A stretch of DNA of 42,467 nucleotides from Jejubacter sp036620675. Its GTDB lineage: Bacteria > Pseudomonadota > Gammaproteobacteria > Enterobacterales > Enterobacteriaceae. Made by a program: the position numbers and the translations under genes. Below, one piece after another: positions 42,037-42,467 of the stretch. The stretch lies in the NCBI GenBank assembly GCA_036620675.1, contig JAZHEE010000035.1, one strand, 5' to 3'. The notes under the pieces were generated by a model, which saw nothing but the letters and a program-made list of their open reading frames with translations, was not told the origin of the DNA and made no database searches. Position 1 is the stretch's first letter. Every line of letters begins with the position of its first letter.

Positions 42037-42390
42037 TTATTTTTTAAAGTATTCCGGCGCCCAGGGGCGGGGATCGACCTCCATAAACGGCGCCCGCTCA
42101 AACCGGGATTTCAGCGCCCAGGGAACCGTGCAGTCGAAAATCGTTTTGCTGGTGATGCCCTGCCCGCGAATCGACGGGCTGTAATCCGGCATCTGGGAGG
42201 GATCCAACTGATGGCCCCTGACTCCCGGAATATTGGTGATGCTGACGTCGCCCTGCATTCGGGTGGTCATAGCCCACAGAATATCGTCGCTGTCGAAAAT
42301 ATCGACATCCTCATCGACCAGGATAATATTTTTCAGTTCCGGGTAAGTCGCCAGCGCAATCAGCGCCGCCTGCGCCTGACGTCCTTCGTC
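42037..42390 (-). pseudogene. 3' part of an aroY-type UbiD-family decarboxylase, broken at about 42391
   Basis: 117 codons on the reverse strand (DEGRQAQAALIALATYPELK ... RPWAPEYFKK) closely match the C-terminal quarter of Klebsiella-type protocatechuate decarboxylase AroY as I remember it, including ILVDEDVDIFDSDDILWAMTT and GHQLDPSQMPDYSPSIRG. AroY is about 490 aa and uses prenylated FMN. Beyond 42390 the similarity stops at once: the next codons do not resemble AroY and a stop appears in the same frame about 70 bases further. Either a mobile element or a rearrangement interrupts the gene. Position inside the complete gene and any continuation lie outside the window. Confidence 0.8.
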
Positions 42391-42467
42391 CTGTAAGTAT
42401 CCCGCATAATCGAACCATTCACATTTAGAGATCTTCCGGCATACTCAATTCTGCCAACGAAGGAGAT
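42391..42467 (+). mobile_element. Possible end of an inserted element
   Basis: The 77 bases after the aroY break start CTGTAAGTATCCCGCATAAT and end with a good ribosome binding site, AAGGAGAT, at 42460-42467, as though a forward-strand gene begins just outside the window. A short leader and a site right after a gene break is what the left end of an insertion sequence looks like. I cannot name a family; the opposite end and target duplication are not in view. Confidence 0.4.

Noticed and set aside
1..42467. CRISPR arrays, prophage or complete insertion sequence
   Set aside because: No regularly spaced short repeats, phage structural genes or complete transposase were seen; the only mobile-element hint is the sequence after 42391.

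Overview
The window is chromosomal DNA from a member of the Enterobacteriaceae. Almost every core gene matches an Escherichia/Klebsiella/Salmonella family at close to full length (gshA, luxS, emrRAB, idi, ampH, sbmA, ddlA, proC, aroL, aroM, ppnP, proVWX, nrdHIEF, stpA, lpxO). A ramR-romA-ramA locus and an aroY-like decarboxylase point to the Klebsiella/Enterobacter side of the family. The genus cannot be fixed from sequence reading alone.

Layout. (1) 1-2.3 kb: the 3' end of a tRNA-Arg(ACG), a structured non-coding stretch, then an AT-richer two-gene cassette that looks like a cytidine-deaminase-fold toxin with its immunity protein, placed between the tRNA and yqaB. (2) 2.3-10.8 kb: yqaB-yqaA-gshA, the sRNA micA with its sigma-E promoter, luxS, the emrRAB multidrug-efflux operon (reverse strand) and a YgaY-like MFS transporter. 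ygaZH, next to emrR in E. coli, is missing. (3) 10.9-27.06 kb: idi, then a block in the gene order of the E. coli 8.5-min region (ampH, sbmA-yaiW, yaiY, ddlA, iraP, psiF, proC, yaiI, aroL, aroM, ppnP). A complete ram regulatory locus sits between yaiY and ddlA, and an extensin-like gene plus an MdtG-like MFS gene sit between ddlA and iraP. phoA, dgcC and yaiA are absent. (4) 27.06-28.27 kb: 1.2 kb of gene-free DNA made of several repeat families, including a head-to-head pair of about 215-bp multi-hairpin elements whose stems differ in sequence but keep pairing. (5) 28.27-40.3 kb: proVWX and nrdHIEF (reverse strand), a divergent AhpD-like/MocR pair, ygaC, alaE and stpA, which is E. coli 60-min order again. 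(6) 40.1-42.47 kb: a small YodC-like protein, lpxO, a YegP-like protein, and the C-terminal 117 codons of an aroY-type UbiD-family decarboxylase that breaks off abruptly at about 42391.

Functionally the region combines stress and permeability control (RamA/RamR, EmrR, MicA, StpA, IraP, LpxO), efflux and uptake (EmrAB, SbmA, ProU, three MFS proteins), thiol, redox and nucleotide metabolism (GshA, NrdHIEF, AhpD-like), and amino-acid or aromatic metabolism (ProC, AroL, AroM, AlaE, AroY remnant). Visible regulatory sites include a RamR operator, a Pho box with a correctly spaced -10 element before psiF, TyrR- and TrpR-like boxes before aroL, paired NrdR-like boxes before nrdH and a sigma-E promoter for micA. 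The strongest candidates for something undescribed are the toxin/immunity cassette beside the tRNA, the covarying multi-hairpin elements at 27.4-27.9 kb, and the disrupted aroY end. All names rest on remembered family sequences; no database search was possible.
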